Below are positions 25,529-35,898 of a DNA stretch of 64,000 bases, piece by piece (positions within the stretch are counted from its first letter, which is position 1; every line of letters begins with the position of its first letter). The translations under genes and the position numbers were made by a program. The stretch lies in the NCBI RefSeq assembly GCF_001528665.1, contig NZ_BBYJ01000007.1:474537-538536 (forward strand), written 5' to 3'. The DNA is from Microtetraspora malaysiensis (lineage in GTDB: Bacteria; Actinomycetota; Actinomycetes; Streptosporangiales; Streptosporangiaceae). The notes below the pieces were generated by a model that was not told where the DNA came from, searched no databases, and worked only from the letters and a program-made list of their open reading frames with translations.

Positions 25529-28195
25529 TCAGGGGCGGCCGGACTGCTCGCTCGGCGGCGCGTCGGGAAGGCCCGCGCAGACCTGGTCGGCGGGCGGCCG
25601 CTCGTCCATGTCCAGCAGCCCGCACCGCACCATCGGCACTACGTGCCGCGGCGCGTCGGTCACCTTCATGACGGCGACGACCTTGTTCGCGGGGTCGTGC
25701 CGCTCGGTGTCCACGAAGTCGATCACCCCGCTCGACCCGTTCCAGGCGGCCTGTCGCGAGGTGAGGGCGAGTTCGTAGAGGACGTCCCCCTTGCTGGGCA
25801 GCGCTCCGCCCCGGTACGCCCGGTTCGCCGCCTGGTAGACCACGCTGATCGCGTCGTACGTGAGGATCAGGTTGTCGTCGGACGCGTTCGGGTGGCCGCC
25901 CCGCAGCAGGCCGTAGACGAACGCGGTGGGCGCGGCCGAGCTGCGCCGCCACAGCTCGCGGCCGGCCAGCGCCGCGTGGTAGACCTCGACCCGGCGCAGG
26001 CTTGTGATCTCGTCCCCGTGGTCGGCCACGACCTTGATGACGTCGTCGCTGGCGATGACCCGCACCGTCTCCGGCCCGCACGCCTTGCCCTCCAGCGCCC
26101 GCAGGAAGTCGAGGAACTCCGGCGCCCGGCCGGCGTAGAGGTACACGTCGGGCCGGCGGCGGCAGGCGTCCAGGGCCGCCTTGGAGATGCCCCCGCCGCC
26201 CACGCTGTAGTAGATGGGGGTGCGCACCGCGACGTGTTCCGCGCCGAGCGCGGCGACGAGGTCGTCGGCCAGGTTGCCGGTGTACTCGTCGCCGGGCGTC
26301 CGGTCCTGCACGATCACCGCCGACGGGTGCGCCACATCGTGCAGGAGCGTACGGCGGGCGAACCGGGCGACGAGGGCGGCTTCGCGGAAGTTCGTCGGCC
26401 CCGCGTGAAAGTAGTACCGGGAGGGATAGTCGGCCTCGCCGTCGATCGAGCCGTCCCTGATGTAGCCGAGGCGGTCGGCGGTCCCGGTGGTGCCGACCAT
26501 CGGGATCTTCGCCTCGTCCAGCACCTGGATGGCCTCCTGGACGCCCGCCACGCTGCGCGGGAAGCCGACCACGCCGACCACGTGAGGGTCGCTCTCGGCC
26601 AGCTCCCTGATCAGCTCGGCGCCGCGCTGCCCCTGCCGGAGGTTGTCGCCGGAGTTCGCGACCAGCACCCGGAGCCGCGGCGTGCTGGTGACCGTGCGCT
26701 GGTACTCCTCGACCGCCGCCAGCTCGGCCAGCGCGCCCGCCCGCCGGCTGTCCTCCGGCACGGTGTCCCTGATGGAGTACTCGCCGGACAGCACCACGCT
26801 GACGTAGGAGCCGGCCTCCGTGGCGGAGGCGTTGTTCTGGTCGATCTTCGCGATCAGCGTGGTGACGTCGCCCGTGAACAGGCCGCCGGGGGCGGGCCCG
26901 TCGGCGTTGACCACGCCCACGCACTCCCCGTCGATCCGCTCGGCGAAGTCGAGGCCGCCGCAGTGCGCGAGCCGGTCCCGCTGGTTCTGCACCGCCCAGA
27001 TGGCCGGGCCGACGACCAGCAGCGCCACCGCCGACCAGTAGCCGATCGCTCGCAACCGGCTGCGCAGCAGGCGCGGCCGATGGTCGGCGTCCGGGAGGGG
27101 GCCGCCCGCGGCCACCACCATGCGCAGGCGGGGCACCCGCCGCCGCGCCCTCCCGCGCCACCCCTTGACCAGCGCCGGGAGCCGCGCGAGGTCGGCGGGC
27201 GCGGCGCTCCGCCGCTCGTCCTTCAGCTCGTCCGGGAGCGCGGCGATGACCAGGATCGGGGCCGGCAGCCCGGTCTCCTCGGTGGTCTCCTCCAGGATCC
27301 GCAGGAACCGCTCGGTGGGCTCGCCGGACCGCCGCGCCTCCAGGAGGAGCATGCCGTACAGGCCGCGCCCCCAGCTCGGCCAGGGGATGATCCACCTCTG
27401 GTACGCCTGCCGGAGGTCCTGGCAGAAGGCGTGGATCAGCAGCCGGTCGATCTCGTCGTCGCTCGCGTTGGCCAGCCGGAGGGCGTATCTGGGCAGCCGT
27501 TCGAACCGCCGCCTCGTCAGGTACGGCTGCCGCCTGAACCAGCCGTTGAAGAACGATCCCCTGATGGACAGCACCGCCTGCAACGCCGTACCGGACAGGG
27601 CCACGAGGATGCCGAGCGCCCACGGGATCAGGCCCACCAGGTCCGACGCGCCGCCGGCCAGCCACACCGCGAGCGTGCCCAGCGGCACCCAGGTGGTGGC
27701 CGCGCGCCCGATGAAGTCCGCCGCGGTCCTGCGGTTCCGGTCGCCGCCGAACCGGGCCCTGCGCCACGCCTTGACCCGTTCCTTGAACTCGTCCTGGCCG
27801 GTGCGCGAGTGCGGGGCGGGCGGCCACCGGCCGGCGGCGCCGGCTCCGTCCCGCGCGTCGTCGTCGGCGGGCCGGTCGTCGCGCTGCCGCCTGGCCCACA
27901 GGACGAACTGGACGAGCGGGAATCGGGGCGGCGGCAGGAACGACCCGGGCACCGGCTTGCCGAGCTGCCCGTGCTCACCCGCCAGGGCCGCCACCAGGTC
28001 GTACAGCGTGCCGTACTCGCCGGACTCCGCTGACGCGTGCGGGACGACGTCCTGGAAGGGCGCGGCGAGCCGCGCGGCCGCCTCGGCGGCGCCCCCGTCC
28101 GGGCCGGTGACGACGATGATGGGAAGGGGCTGATCGGCACGCCAGAACCACGGCCTGCGGACGAGCTGCTCAATGGCGTCATGCGGATCGGCCAC
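25529..28195 (-). CDS. Membrane-tethered LivJ-like receptor with cytoplasmic P-loop-derived region
   Basis: An 888-residue fusion. Residues 1-165 are predicted cytoplasmic and contain a degenerate P-loop-like segment (IIVVTGPDGGAAEAA, no Lys-Ser/Thr). Two helices lie at about 169-210, a second soluble part at 215-380 (ILVIAALPDELKDER), and a third helix at about 384-402. The rest (about 423 onwards) resembles a branched-chain amino-acid/ANF periplasmic-binding domain: SGDNLRQGQRGAELIRELAE, VGVVGFPRSVAGVQEAI and IPMVGTTGTADRLG. It lacks the lipobox of ordinary binding proteins, and no ABC permease or ATPase is adjacent. A receptor or sensor role is inferred. The start is GTG 28195, eight bases after GGGAGA. 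Confidence 0.75.
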   Translation of the reverse strand: MADPHDAIEQLVRRPWFWRADQPLPIIVVTGPDGGAAEAAARLAAPFQDVVPHASAESGEYGTLYDLVAALAGEHGQLGKPVPGSFLPPPRFPLVQFVLWARRQRDDRPADDDARDGAGAAGRWPPAPHSRTGQDEFKERVKAWRRARFGGDRNRRTAADFIGRAATTWVPLGTLAVWLAGGASDLVGLIPWALGILVALSGTALQAVLSIRGSFFNGWFRRQPYLTRRRFERLPRYALRLANASDDEIDRLLIHAFCQDLRQAYQRWIIPWPSWGRGLYGMLLLEARRSGEPTERFLRILEETTEETGLPAPILVIAALPDELKDERRSAAPADLARLPALVKGWRGRARRRVPRLRMVVAAGGPLPDADHRPRLLRSRLRAIGYWSAVALLVVGPAIWAVQNQRDRLAHCGGLDFAERIDGECVGVVNADGPAPGGLFTGDVTTLIAKIDQNNASATEAGSYVSVVLSGEYSIRDTVPEDSRRAGALAELAAVEEYQRTVTSTPRLRVLVANSGDNLRQGQRGAELIRELAESDPHVVGVVGFPRSVAGVQEAIQVLDEAKIPMVGTTGTADRLGYIRDGSIDGEADYPSRYYFHAGPTNFREAALVARFARRTLLHDVAHPSAVIVQDRTPGDEYTGNLADDLVAALGAEHVAVRTPIYYSVGGGGISKAALDACRRRPDVYLYAGRAPEFLDFLRALEGKACGPETVRVIASDDVIKVVADHGDEITSLRRVEVYHAALAGRELWRRSSAAPTAFVYGLLRGGHPNASDDNLILTYDAISVVYQAANRAYRGGALPSKGDVLYELALTSRQAAWNGSSGVIDFVDTERHDPANKVVAVMKVTDAPRHVVPMVRCGLLDMDERPPADQVCAGLPDAPPSEQSGRP

Positions 28196-28291
28196 GACGG
28201 GTGTCTCCCGGACGGAAACGCTTGTTTCGGCTCGTGCATGATCAATTGCTGTGGCACACCATGATGTCTCACATTGCGGACCTGGGTCTAG

Positions 28292-29434
<1,143 letters not shown>

Positions 29435-29458
29435 TCAGCTCCCGTCCAGGACGCCACC

Positions 29459-29488
29459 GGGCCGGCACGCCAGCGCGCGTGCCGGCCC
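29459..29488 (+). terminator. Hairpin terminator after serC
   Basis: A perfect 12-bp stem, GGGCCGGCACGC / GCGTGCCGGCCC, with a six-base loop begins 25 bases after the serC stop codon. Confidence 0.8.
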
Positions 29489-29584
29489 GCGGCGTGCCTG
29501 GGCCCGTGCCCGGCGGGCAAAAGAAGTCATCAGACCTCCGTAGAGTTTTCTCCCGCAACGCACAGAAATGGGACAGGAGCGACG

Positions 29585-30136
29585 GTGACTACGACTTCGG
29601 GGGATCTGCGGGCTCGGCAGCGCAGCCTGGGATACCTGATGTTTGCCAGCAGGTGGCTGCAGGTGCCCCTCTACCTCGGGTTGATCGTCGCCCAGGGCGT
29701 CTACGTGTGGCAGTTCATGGTCGAGCTGTGGCACCTGGTCACCGGCGACTTCAGCGCCAGCGGCATGAACATCGAGCAGTCGGTGATGCTCAGCGTGCTC
29801 GGCCTCATCGACGTCGTGATGATCTCGAACCTGCTCATCATGGTGATCGTGGGCGGATACGAGACGTTCGTGTCACGGATCCGCCTTGAGGGCCACCCCG
29901 ACGAGCCCGAGTGGCTGTCCCACGTCAACGCGAACGTGCTCAAGGTCAAGCTGGCCACCGCGATCATCGGCATCTCGTCGATACATCTGCTGCAGACCTT
30001 CATCAGGGCTCGTGAGATGAACACCGAGACGATGCTGTGGCAGACCGTGATCCACCTGGTGTTCATCGTGTCCGCGATCGGGCTGGCCCTCATCGACCGG
30101 ATGCTCAACTCCTCGGCCCACGACCGCGACCACTGA
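29585..30136 (+). CDS. YqhA (UPF0114) family membrane protein
   Basis: A 183-residue protein with four hydrophobic helices. Family signatures include [38 protein letters not shown] (seen here as [17 protein letters not shown]), and [19 protein letters not shown]. The GTG start has AGGAGC five bases upstream. The family is widespread and its biochemical role is unknown. It stands alone between serC and the convergent rhomboid gene. Confidence 0.85.
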   Translation: MTTTSGDLRARQRSLGYLMFASRWLQVPLYLGLIVAQGVYVWQFMVELWHLVTGDFSASGMNIEQSVMLSVLGLIDVVMISNLLIMVIVGGYETFVSRIRLEGHPDEPEWLSHVNANVLKVKLATAIIGISSIHLLQTFIRAREMNTETMLWQTVIHLVFIVSAIGLALIDRMLNSSAHDRDH

Positions 30137-30287
30137 CCGACGGAAGGGCGGCTCCGGGACACAGTCGGCCCGGAGGCGCCCCAGAAGCGCCGCTGACGGC
30201 CGAGCACCGCCGCCCATCCCTCTTCCGTCACGCCCCGGGCGACGGCCACTCCTGGACGCCGTCAGACGCTCCCGGGCCTGACGCGCC

Positions 30288-30917
30288 TCAGACCCCGTCC
30301 CGTACGGCACGGCGGCGCAGCAGCCAGGCGGCGAGCACCCCGCCGACCAAGCCGAAGAGGTGGCCCTGCCACGAGATCCCCGGCTCGCCCGGCAGCGCGC
30401 CCCACAGGATCGAGTAGTACAGAACGGCGACGACCACGCCGAGCAGGATGTCCAGGGCGCGCCGGTCGAACAGGCCGCGCGCGACGACGTACCCGAAGTA
30501 GCCGAAGACGAGGCCGCTGGCGCCGACCGTGAGCGTGCCCGGCGGGCTCGTCAGCCAGACGCCGGCGCCACTCACCAGGACGACGATGAGGCTGGCCCAA
30601 AGGAACCTGCCGACACCGCGTATCGCGGCCAGGAAGCCCAGGATGAGCAAGGGCACCGAGTTGGCCATCAGATGACCGAACCCGTCGTGCAGGAACGGAG
30701 CGAACAGGATGCCGGGCAGACCCTCGGGTTCCTGCGCGACGATGCCGTACTGGTCGAGCGCGCCGTCCTCGACGTAGTCCACGACCTCGACCGCCCACAT
30801 GGCGCCCAGGAGGACGGTCATGACGATCACGCTGCCGAGAGCGCCGCTCAGGAGACCGGCGACGCGGTCACGGGCCGACCGACCGGGAGGGGGAACCGGT
30901 TCCCCGGAATCGTTCAT
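30288..30917 (-). CDS. Rhomboid-family intramembrane serine protease
   Basis: A 209-residue, six-helix intramembrane protease. The catalytic Ser134 is in the GASG loop (VGASGLVFGYFG) and the catalytic His186 in SWQGHLFGLVGG. The GFGHLMAN motif at about 79-86 provides the oxyanion His and Asn. A Pro-rich cytoplasmic tail of about 20 residues precedes helix 1. ATG 30917 is the likely start. The substrate is not predictable. The upstream gap (30918-31275) holds a tandem repeat and no gene. Confidence 0.88.
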   Translation of the reverse strand: MNDSGEPVPPPGRSARDRVAGLLSGALGSVIVMTVLLGAMWAVEVVDYVEDGALDQYGIVAQEPEGLPGILFAPFLHDGFGHLMANSVPLLILGFLAAIRGVGRFLWASLIVVLVSGAGVWLTSPPGTLTVGASGLVFGYFGYVVARGLFDRRALDILLGVVVAVLYYSILWGALPGEPGISWQGHLFGLVGGVLAAWLLRRRAVRDGV

Positions 30918-31010
30918 CTCTTCACGGTACGTGCTGTGCTTATTTGCGCTCGCTTCGCTCGCGCGGGCTCGGAGCGCCTTCAGTCGATGTCTTCCCTCGT
31001 CGCTCGGAGT

Positions 31011-31127
31011 CGCTCGTCCCTCGCTCCCCACTCGCTCCTCAGTCCAGACACCGCCGCGCCCCTCGCAGAGCCGCTCGTCCCTCGCTCCCCACTCGCTCCT
31101 CAGTCCAGACACCGCCGCGCCCCTCGC
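31011..31127. repeat. 56-bp perfect direct repeat, period 61 bp
   Basis: The segment 31011-31066 is repeated exactly at 31072-31127, separated by five bases. It lies in the 358-base gap 30918-31275, which contains no convincing gene but is rich in CGCTCG-type short repeats. A short partial third copy of the repeat end (CGCGCCCCTCGCGGG) follows near 31155. Confidence 0.9.
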
Positions 31128-31275
31128 GGGCCCACTGGTCTCGCTGACTGGATGTACCGCGCCCCTCGCGGGTGAGTGGTTGGCGCCGTACGACTTGATG
31201 GGGCTCGTGCGGGCTCGGGGTGGGGTCCCGTCCCCTCGGCTGGCGGCCGGAGGGGACGGGGACGCGGCGACGGCG

Positions 31276-32040
31276 TCAGGCGCCGGTCCACCTGGGCGCG
31301 CGCTTCTCCGCGAACGCGGCGGCGCCCTCCATCGCGTCGGCGGAGCCGAAGACCGGGTTGGCGATCTCGCCCTGCCTGGCGAACATCTCCTCCCGCGACC
31401 AGTCGGCCGACTCGACCACGATCTTCTTCGTCGCGGCCAGCGCCAGAGGGGCGTTGCCCGCGATGGCGCGGGCCAGCTCCAGGGCTCCGGCGAGCGCGCC
31501 GCCCGCCGGGGTGACCCGGTTGACCAGGCCCAGCTCGTACAGCCGGGCCGCCGGATAGTGGTCGCCGGTCAGGGCGATCTCCATGGCGACGTGGTACGGG
31601 ATGCGCCGGGGCAGCCGCATGATGCCGCCCGCGGCGGCGACGAGACCGCGCTTGGGCTCGGGCAGCCCGAACTTGGCCTCCTCGGACGCGACGACGACGT
31701 CGCAGGAGAGCACCAGCTCGAAGCCGCCGGCCAGGGCGTACCCCTCGACCGCCGCGACGAGGGGCTTCTTCGGCGGGTTCTCGGTGAGCCCGCCGAACCC
31801 GCGGCCCTCGACGACCGGCATGTCACCGTTGAGGAAGCCCTTCAGGTCCATGCCCGCGCAGAACGTGCCGCCCGCGCCGGTGAGCACGATGGCGGAGACG
31901 TCCTTGCGCTCGTCCAGCTCGTCCATCAGCGCGGCGATCCCCCGGGCCACCGGGCCGTTGATCGCGTTCCTGGCCTGAGGACGGTTGATCGTGACGACGG
32001 CGACGCCGCCGTCGACCTCTACGAGAACCTCGTCGGACAC
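31276..32040 (-). CDS. Enoyl-CoA hydratase/isomerase family protein
   Basis: A 254-residue crotonase-fold enzyme. The CoA-binding and oxyanion motifs are NRPQARNAI, FCAGMDLKGF and ALAGGFELVLSCDVVVA, with FGLPEPKRGLVAAAGG around the active site. In the segment that aligns with the two catalytic Glu of classical hydratases I see Glu in LPEPKRG only, so hydration is not assured. The GTG start has AAGGGG upstream and lies 13 bases after the SDR stop; the two genes form an operon for acyl-CoA metabolism. Confidence 0.85.
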   Translation of the reverse strand: MSDEVLVEVDGGVAVVTINRPQARNAINGPVARGIAALMDELDERKDVSAIVLTGAGGTFCAGMDLKGFLNGDMPVVEGRGFGGLTENPPKKPLVAAVEGYALAGGFELVLSCDVVVASEEAKFGLPEPKRGLVAAAGGIMRLPRRIPYHVAMEIALTGDHYPAARLYELGLVNRVTPAGGALAGALELARAIAGNAPLALAATKKIVVESADWSREEMFARQGEIANPVFGSADAMEGAAAFAEKRAPRWTGA

Positions 32041-32053
32041 GTGATCCCCTTGC

Positions 32054-32833
32054 TTACTTGGGCTGGAAGCGGATGCCGCCGTCGAACCGGATGACCTCGC
32101 CGTTCATGTAGTCGTTCTCGATCAGGCTGCGGACGAGGTGGGCGAACTCCGACGGGCGTCCCATGCGCTTCGGGAACGGCACGGGCGCGGCCAGCTTGGC
32201 CTTGAACTCGTCGGCGTTCTTGTCGCCGATCTTGCCGTAGATCGGGGTGTCGATGATCCCCGGGCAGATCGTGAGCACGCGCACGCCGACCGCCGCGAGG
32301 TCGCGGGCGGCCGGGAGGGTCATGCCGATGATGCCGCCCTTGGACGCGGAGTAGGCCACCTGGCCGGTCTGGCCCTCGATGCCCGCGACGGAGGAGGTGT
32401 TGATGACCACGCCCCGCGCGCCGTCGGCGTCCACCGGCTCGGTCTTGGCCATCGCCGCCGCGCCGATGCGCATGAGGTTGAAGGTGCCGATCAGGTTGAC
32501 GTCGATGACCTTGCGGTAGGACGCGAGGTCGTGCGGGGAGCCGTCCCGCCCGACCGTGCGGGCCGCCCAGCCGATGCCGGCGCTGTTGACCACCGCGCGC
32601 AGCGGCTTGCCGGTGGCGACCGCGGCGTCGACCGCCGCCTGCACCGACGCCTCGTCGGACACGTCCGTCTGGACGAAGACGCCGCCGAGCTCGTCGGCGA
32701 TCGCCTTGCCCTGCTCCGCGTTCAGATCGGCGATGATCACGGTCGCGCCGGCGCCCGCCAGCGCGCGTGCCGCCGCTTCACCGAGGCCGCTGGCACCGCC
32801 CGAAATGATCGCTGCTGCTCCGTTGAGATCCAT
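32054..32833 (-). CDS. SDR oxidoreductase, 3-hydroxyacyl-CoA dehydrogenase-like
   Basis: A 259-residue classical short-chain dehydrogenase. The cofactor loop is GGASGLGEAAA, then NSAG, the catalytic Ser in INTSSVAG, and the YSASK pair of Tyr and Lys. An acidic Asp after beta-2 (IIADLNAEQG) suggests NAD(H). The overall sequence, with PFPKRMGRPSEFAHLV and a long loop at WAARTVGRDGSPHDL, resembles HSD17B10-type 3-hydroxyacyl-CoA dehydrogenases. It is the first gene of an operon with the hydratase family gene; together they can carry out the middle steps of beta-oxidation. Confidence 0.85.
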   Translation of the reverse strand: MDLNGAAAIISGGASGLGEAAARALAGAGATVIIADLNAEQGKAIADELGGVFVQTDVSDEASVQAAVDAAVATGKPLRAVVNSAGIGWAARTVGRDGSPHDLASYRKVIDVNLIGTFNLMRIGAAAMAKTEPVDADGARGVVINTSSVAGIEGQTGQVAYSASKGGIIGMTLPAARDLAAVGVRVLTICPGIIDTPIYGKIGDKNADEFKAKLAAPVPFPKRMGRPSEFAHLVRSLIENDYMNGEVIRFDGGIRFQPK

Positions 32834-32866
32834 AGCCGGACCTTAACGCGACAACCGAATGAAGTT

Positions 32867-33211
32867 CTACTCAGGGTGGGTCAAAATAGCGGTGTCCACG
32901 TCGGCATAGACCTTCATGCGCCGGTCGAGCCCGGTCGTCCGCAGGATGCGCGCCACCGGCGGCTGCGGCGCGGCCAGGCAGACGCCCCCGCCCTCGCTCG
33001 TCGCGAGCCGCCACGCCTCGATCAGCACGCTCAGCCCGCTGGAGTCCATGAAGGACAGCTCGGCGAGATCGAGGACGATGGTCGCGCCGTCCTGCATGAT
33101 CGCGTCGCGTACCTCATCGCGCAGTATCGGAGCGGTGAACAGATCGAGCTCTCCCGCGACGACCACGACGACGGCGCCCGAGAGCGATCGACGCGCGAGC
33201 CGCAGCTTCAT
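32867..33211 (-). CDS. STAS-domain anti-sigma-factor antagonist
   Basis: A single STAS domain of 114 residues. The phosphorylatable Ser is in FMDSSGLSVLI (Ser57 or Ser58), the switch site in RsbV/SpoIIAA proteins. When unphosphorylated it should bind an anti-sigma kinase and free a stress sigma factor. ATG 33211 has GGAGG seven bases upstream. No kinase or sigma gene adjoins; the PP2C-type phosphatase at 19706 is a possible partner only by function. Confidence 0.85.
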   Translation of the reverse strand: MKLRLARRSLSGAVVVVVAGELDLFTAPILRDEVRDAIMQDGATIVLDLAELSFMDSSGLSVLIEAWRLATSEGGGVCLAAPQPPVARILRTTGLDRRMKVYADVDTAILTHPE

Positions 33212-33275
33212 CGTGGACCTCCTCAGCGAGGCCACTTTACTTCGACATCACCGTGGGCGAAGTTCACGATAGTGA

Positions 33276-34025
33276 TCAAAGGGCCGGGACGGCGAAGCCG
33301 TACGGCAATTCGAGCCGGTGGGCGGCGAGCAGGTCGGCGTCGGTGAGCAGGGCACGGGTCGGACCGTCGGCCGCGATCACGCCGCCGGACAGGATGAGCG
33401 ACCGCTCGCACAGCTCCAGCGCGTACGGAAGGTCGTGCGTGACCATCAGCACCGTCACGTCCAGATTGCGCAGGACCTCGGCCAGCTCGCGCCGGGCGGC
33501 GGGGTCGAGGTTGGACGACGGCTCGTCCAGCACGAGGATCTCCGGCTCCATCGCGAGCACGGTCGCCACCGCGACCCGCCTGCGCTGACCGAAGGACAGG
33601 TGGTGCGGCGGCCGGTCGATCGCGTCGAGCATGCCGACGCGATCGAGGGCCTCACTGACCCGCCGGTCGAGCTCGGCGCCGCGCATCCCGAGGTTGGCCG
33701 GCCCGAACGCGACGTCCTCGCGGACGGTCGGCATGAAGAGCTGGTCGTCGGGGTCCTGGAAGACCAGTCCGACCCTGCGGCGGATCTCCTTCATCGTGTC
33801 CGCGCGCACGTCCAGCCCGGCCACGCGGACCGAGCCGTGCCCGGCGGTGAGGATGCCGTTGAGGTGCATGACCAGCGTCGTCTTGCCCGCGCCGTTGGGG
33901 CCGAGCAGGGCGACCCGCTCCCCCCGCCCGATCGTCAGGTCCACCCCGAACAGCGCCTGCGTGCCGTCGGGGTACGCGTAGGCCAGGCCGCCGACCTCCA
34001 GCGAGGGAACGGGGTGAGATGTCAC
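33276..34025 (-). CDS. cbiO: Nickel/cobalt ECF transporter ATP-binding protein
   Basis: The ATPase subunit (about 249 residues) of an energy-coupling-factor metal importer. It has Walker A GPNGAGKTTLV, the Q-loop in GLVFQDPDDQLFMPTV typical of CbiO/EcfA, signature LSFGQRRRVAVA, Walker B EILVLDEPSSNLDP and the switch His in MVTHDLPYA. The start is GTG 34025, overlapping the TGA of cbiQ in GTGA, so translation is coupled. It is the last gene of cbiMN-cbiQ-cbiO. Confidence 0.9.
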   Translation of the reverse strand: MTSHPVPSLEVGGLAYAYPDGTQALFGVDLTIGRGERVALLGPNGAGKTTLVMHLNGILTAGHGSVRVAGLDVRADTMKEIRRRVGLVFQDPDDQLFMPTVREDVAFGPANLGMRGAELDRRVSEALDRVGMLDAIDRPPHHLSFGQRRRVAVATVLAMEPEILVLDEPSSNLDPAARRELAEVLRNLDVTVLMVTHDLPYALELCERSLILSGGVIAADGPTRALLTDADLLAAHRLELPYGFAVPAL

Positions 34026-34786
34026 GAGAGGCTCCAGGAGAGTACGGCCGTCGCCACGGCGAGACCGGGGAGCAGTCCCGCGGTGCCCCACTGCCGAAGC
34101 GATGCCGACAGATCACGAATTATCGGCATCTCTCCGGTATACCCGCGGCTGAGCATCGCCAGGTGCACCCGTTCGCCCCGCTCGTACGAGCGGATGAACA
34201 GCGCGCCGGCCGACTTGGCCAGCACCGGGATCTGCCGGGCGTCCCGGGCGACGAAGCCACGGGACTCGCGGGCGATCCGCATCCGGCGCATCTCGTCCAT
34301 GATCACGTCCATGTAGCGGAGCATGAACATCGCGATCTGCACCAGGAGCTGCGGCAGCCGCAGCCGCTGCGCGCCGAGCAGCATCATCCGCGGCTCGGTG
34401 GTGGCCGCGAGCAGGATCGAGGCGACCACGCCGAGGGTGGCCTTGGCCAGGATGTTCCACGCCGCCCACAGCCCCTCGACGCTGAGCGGAACGCCGAGGA
34501 CCTCGACCCGCTCGCCCAGCCCGATGAACGGGATCGCGACGGCGAACACCACGAACGGCACCTCGATCACCATGCGCCGCAGCACGAAACCGGGCGGCAC
34601 CCGCCCCGCGGCGGCGACGGCCGCCAGCAGGACGGCGTACACGGCGAAGGCCCAGAAGCTCTCCCGCGGGGTGGCGACCACCGCGACGGCGAATCCGGCC
34701 GCGGCCAGCAGCTTGCACTGCGGCGGCAGCCGGTGGATCACGGAGTCGCCCGGCCGGTAGAGCTGGTGGTGATGGCCCGCGCTCAC
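34022..34786 (-). CDS. cbiQ: Nickel/cobalt ECF transporter transmembrane T component
   Basis: The EcfT-type subunit, 254 residues, with about five hydrophobic helices (KLLAAAGFAVAVVAT, AFAVYAVLLAAVAAAG, VPFVVFAVAIPFIGLG and others). The cytoplasmic coupling motifs are MRRMRIARESRGF and HLAMLSRGY, each with the Ala/Ser-Arg-Gly core that contacts the ATPase. The GTG start lies seven bases after GAGGGG, 37 bases downstream of cbiMN. Confidence 0.88.
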   Translation of the reverse strand: MSAGHHHQLYRPGDSVIHRLPPQCKLLAAAGFAVAVVATPRESFWAFAVYAVLLAAVAAAGRVPPGFVLRRMVIEVPFVVFAVAIPFIGLGERVEVLGVPLSVEGLWAAWNILAKATLGVVASILLAATTEPRMMLLGAQRLRLPQLLVQIAMFMLRYMDVIMDEMRRMRIARESRGFVARDARQIPVLAKSAGALFIRSYERGERVHLAMLSRGYTGEMPIIRDLSASLRQWGTAGLLPGLAVATAVLSWSLS

Positions 34787-34823
34787 GGCCGGGCCCCTCG
34801 CCGGGGCGCGCGCCTCGGAGTGA

Positions 34824-35846
34824 TCACGCCTCGGCCTTGTCCCGGTTGCGGCGCCGCACCGTGTAGACGACGGCGCCTCCGGCGAGCACGGTCAGCCCGA
34901 CCCCGGCGACGCCCGCGATCCCGAGGGACAGCCGCTCGTTCTCCACGCCCTTGACGGCATAGTCGGCGAGCGGCCAGTGCGCGACGCCGCTCTGCTGCTC
35001 GCCCGCGTTGAAGCCCTTGTCCGCGGCCACCCGCTCCAAGCCGTCCGGCGAGCCGGAAGCGTAGAAGGAGACGAACCCGGCGAGCAGCACGGCGATCAGG
35101 CCGCCACCGATCAGGATCGGCCGCAGGCCGCCCTTCGGCGCGGGGGCCGGCTCCTCGACCGGGACCTCGCCGTCGGCGGTCCGCAGCACCAGCCTGCGGC
35201 CCAGCCCGGCCGCGCCGTACACCAGGTCGGGCCGGACGGCCAGGACGCTGCTGATGGTGAGCGCGGTGATCAGGCCCTCACCCAGGCCGATCAGGACGTG
35301 GACGCCGCCCATCGCGGCGGCCACCGCCGCCACGTCGATCGGCGCGGTCCCCCCGATCCAGAACAGCAGGGTGAAGGCGAGCGCCGAGACCGGCACCGAC
35401 ACCGCCGCCGCGACGAACGAGGCGGCGACCACGGCGGCGCGGCCGCGTGGCGCGGCCCGGGTGATCAGGCGGAAGACGGCCCAGCCGACGACCGAGGTCA
35501 CGATCGCCATCAGGGTGATGTTGACGCCGAGCGCGGTCAGCCCGCCGTCGGCGAAGAAAAAGCCCTGCACCAGCAGGACCACCGCCACACATAGGACCGC
35601 CGTGTACGGCCCGACGAGTATCGCGGCCAGCGCCCCTCCGAGCAGGTGGCCGCTGGTGCCGGCCGCGACGGGGAAGTTGAGCATCTGGACGGCGAAGATG
35701 AACGCCGCGACGAGGCCCGCCATCGGGGCGGTCCGGTCGTTCAGCTCGCTTCGGGCGCCCTTGAGGCACACGGCCACGCCCGCGGCGGCGAAGGCGCCTG
35801 CCGCGATGGAAACGGGAGCGTTGAAGAACCCATCGGGTACATGCAC
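34824..35846 (-). CDS. cbiM: Nickel/cobalt ECF transporter substrate-binding protein, CbiM-CbiN fusion
   Basis: A 340-residue fusion. The N-terminal part is CbiM/NikM: MHVPDGF at the very N-terminus supplies the metal-binding His2, and the LLGGALAAILVGPYTAVL helix pair follows. After a linker (VEEPAPAPKGG) comes a CbiN/NikN-type part with SGSPDGLERVAADKGF between two helices. The MHVPDGF start is closer to nickel-type NikM than to cobalt CbiM (MHIMEGF), so nickel is my tentative choice. It is the first gene of the operon; no cobalamin riboswitch fits in the 68-base upstream gap. Confidence 0.85.
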   Translation of the reverse strand: MHVPDGFFNAPVSIAAGAFAAAGVAVCLKGARSELNDRTAPMAGLVAAFIFAVQMLNFPVAAGTSGHLLGGALAAILVGPYTAVLCVAVVLLVQGFFFADGGLTALGVNITLMAIVTSVVGWAVFRLITRAAPRGRAAVVAASFVAAAVSVPVSALAFTLLFWIGGTAPIDVAAVAAAMGGVHVLIGLGEGLITALTISSVLAVRPDLVYGAAGLGRRLVLRTADGEVPVEEPAPAPKGGLRPILIGGGLIAVLLAGFVSFYASGSPDGLERVAADKGFNAGEQQSGVAHWPLADYAVKGVENERLSLGIAGVAGVGLTVLAGGAVVYTVRRRNRDKAEA

Positions 35847-35898
35847 GGCGAGCCTCCGAAATGCGCGTCTGCCACAACTTTAGGACATGGCCTAGCAG

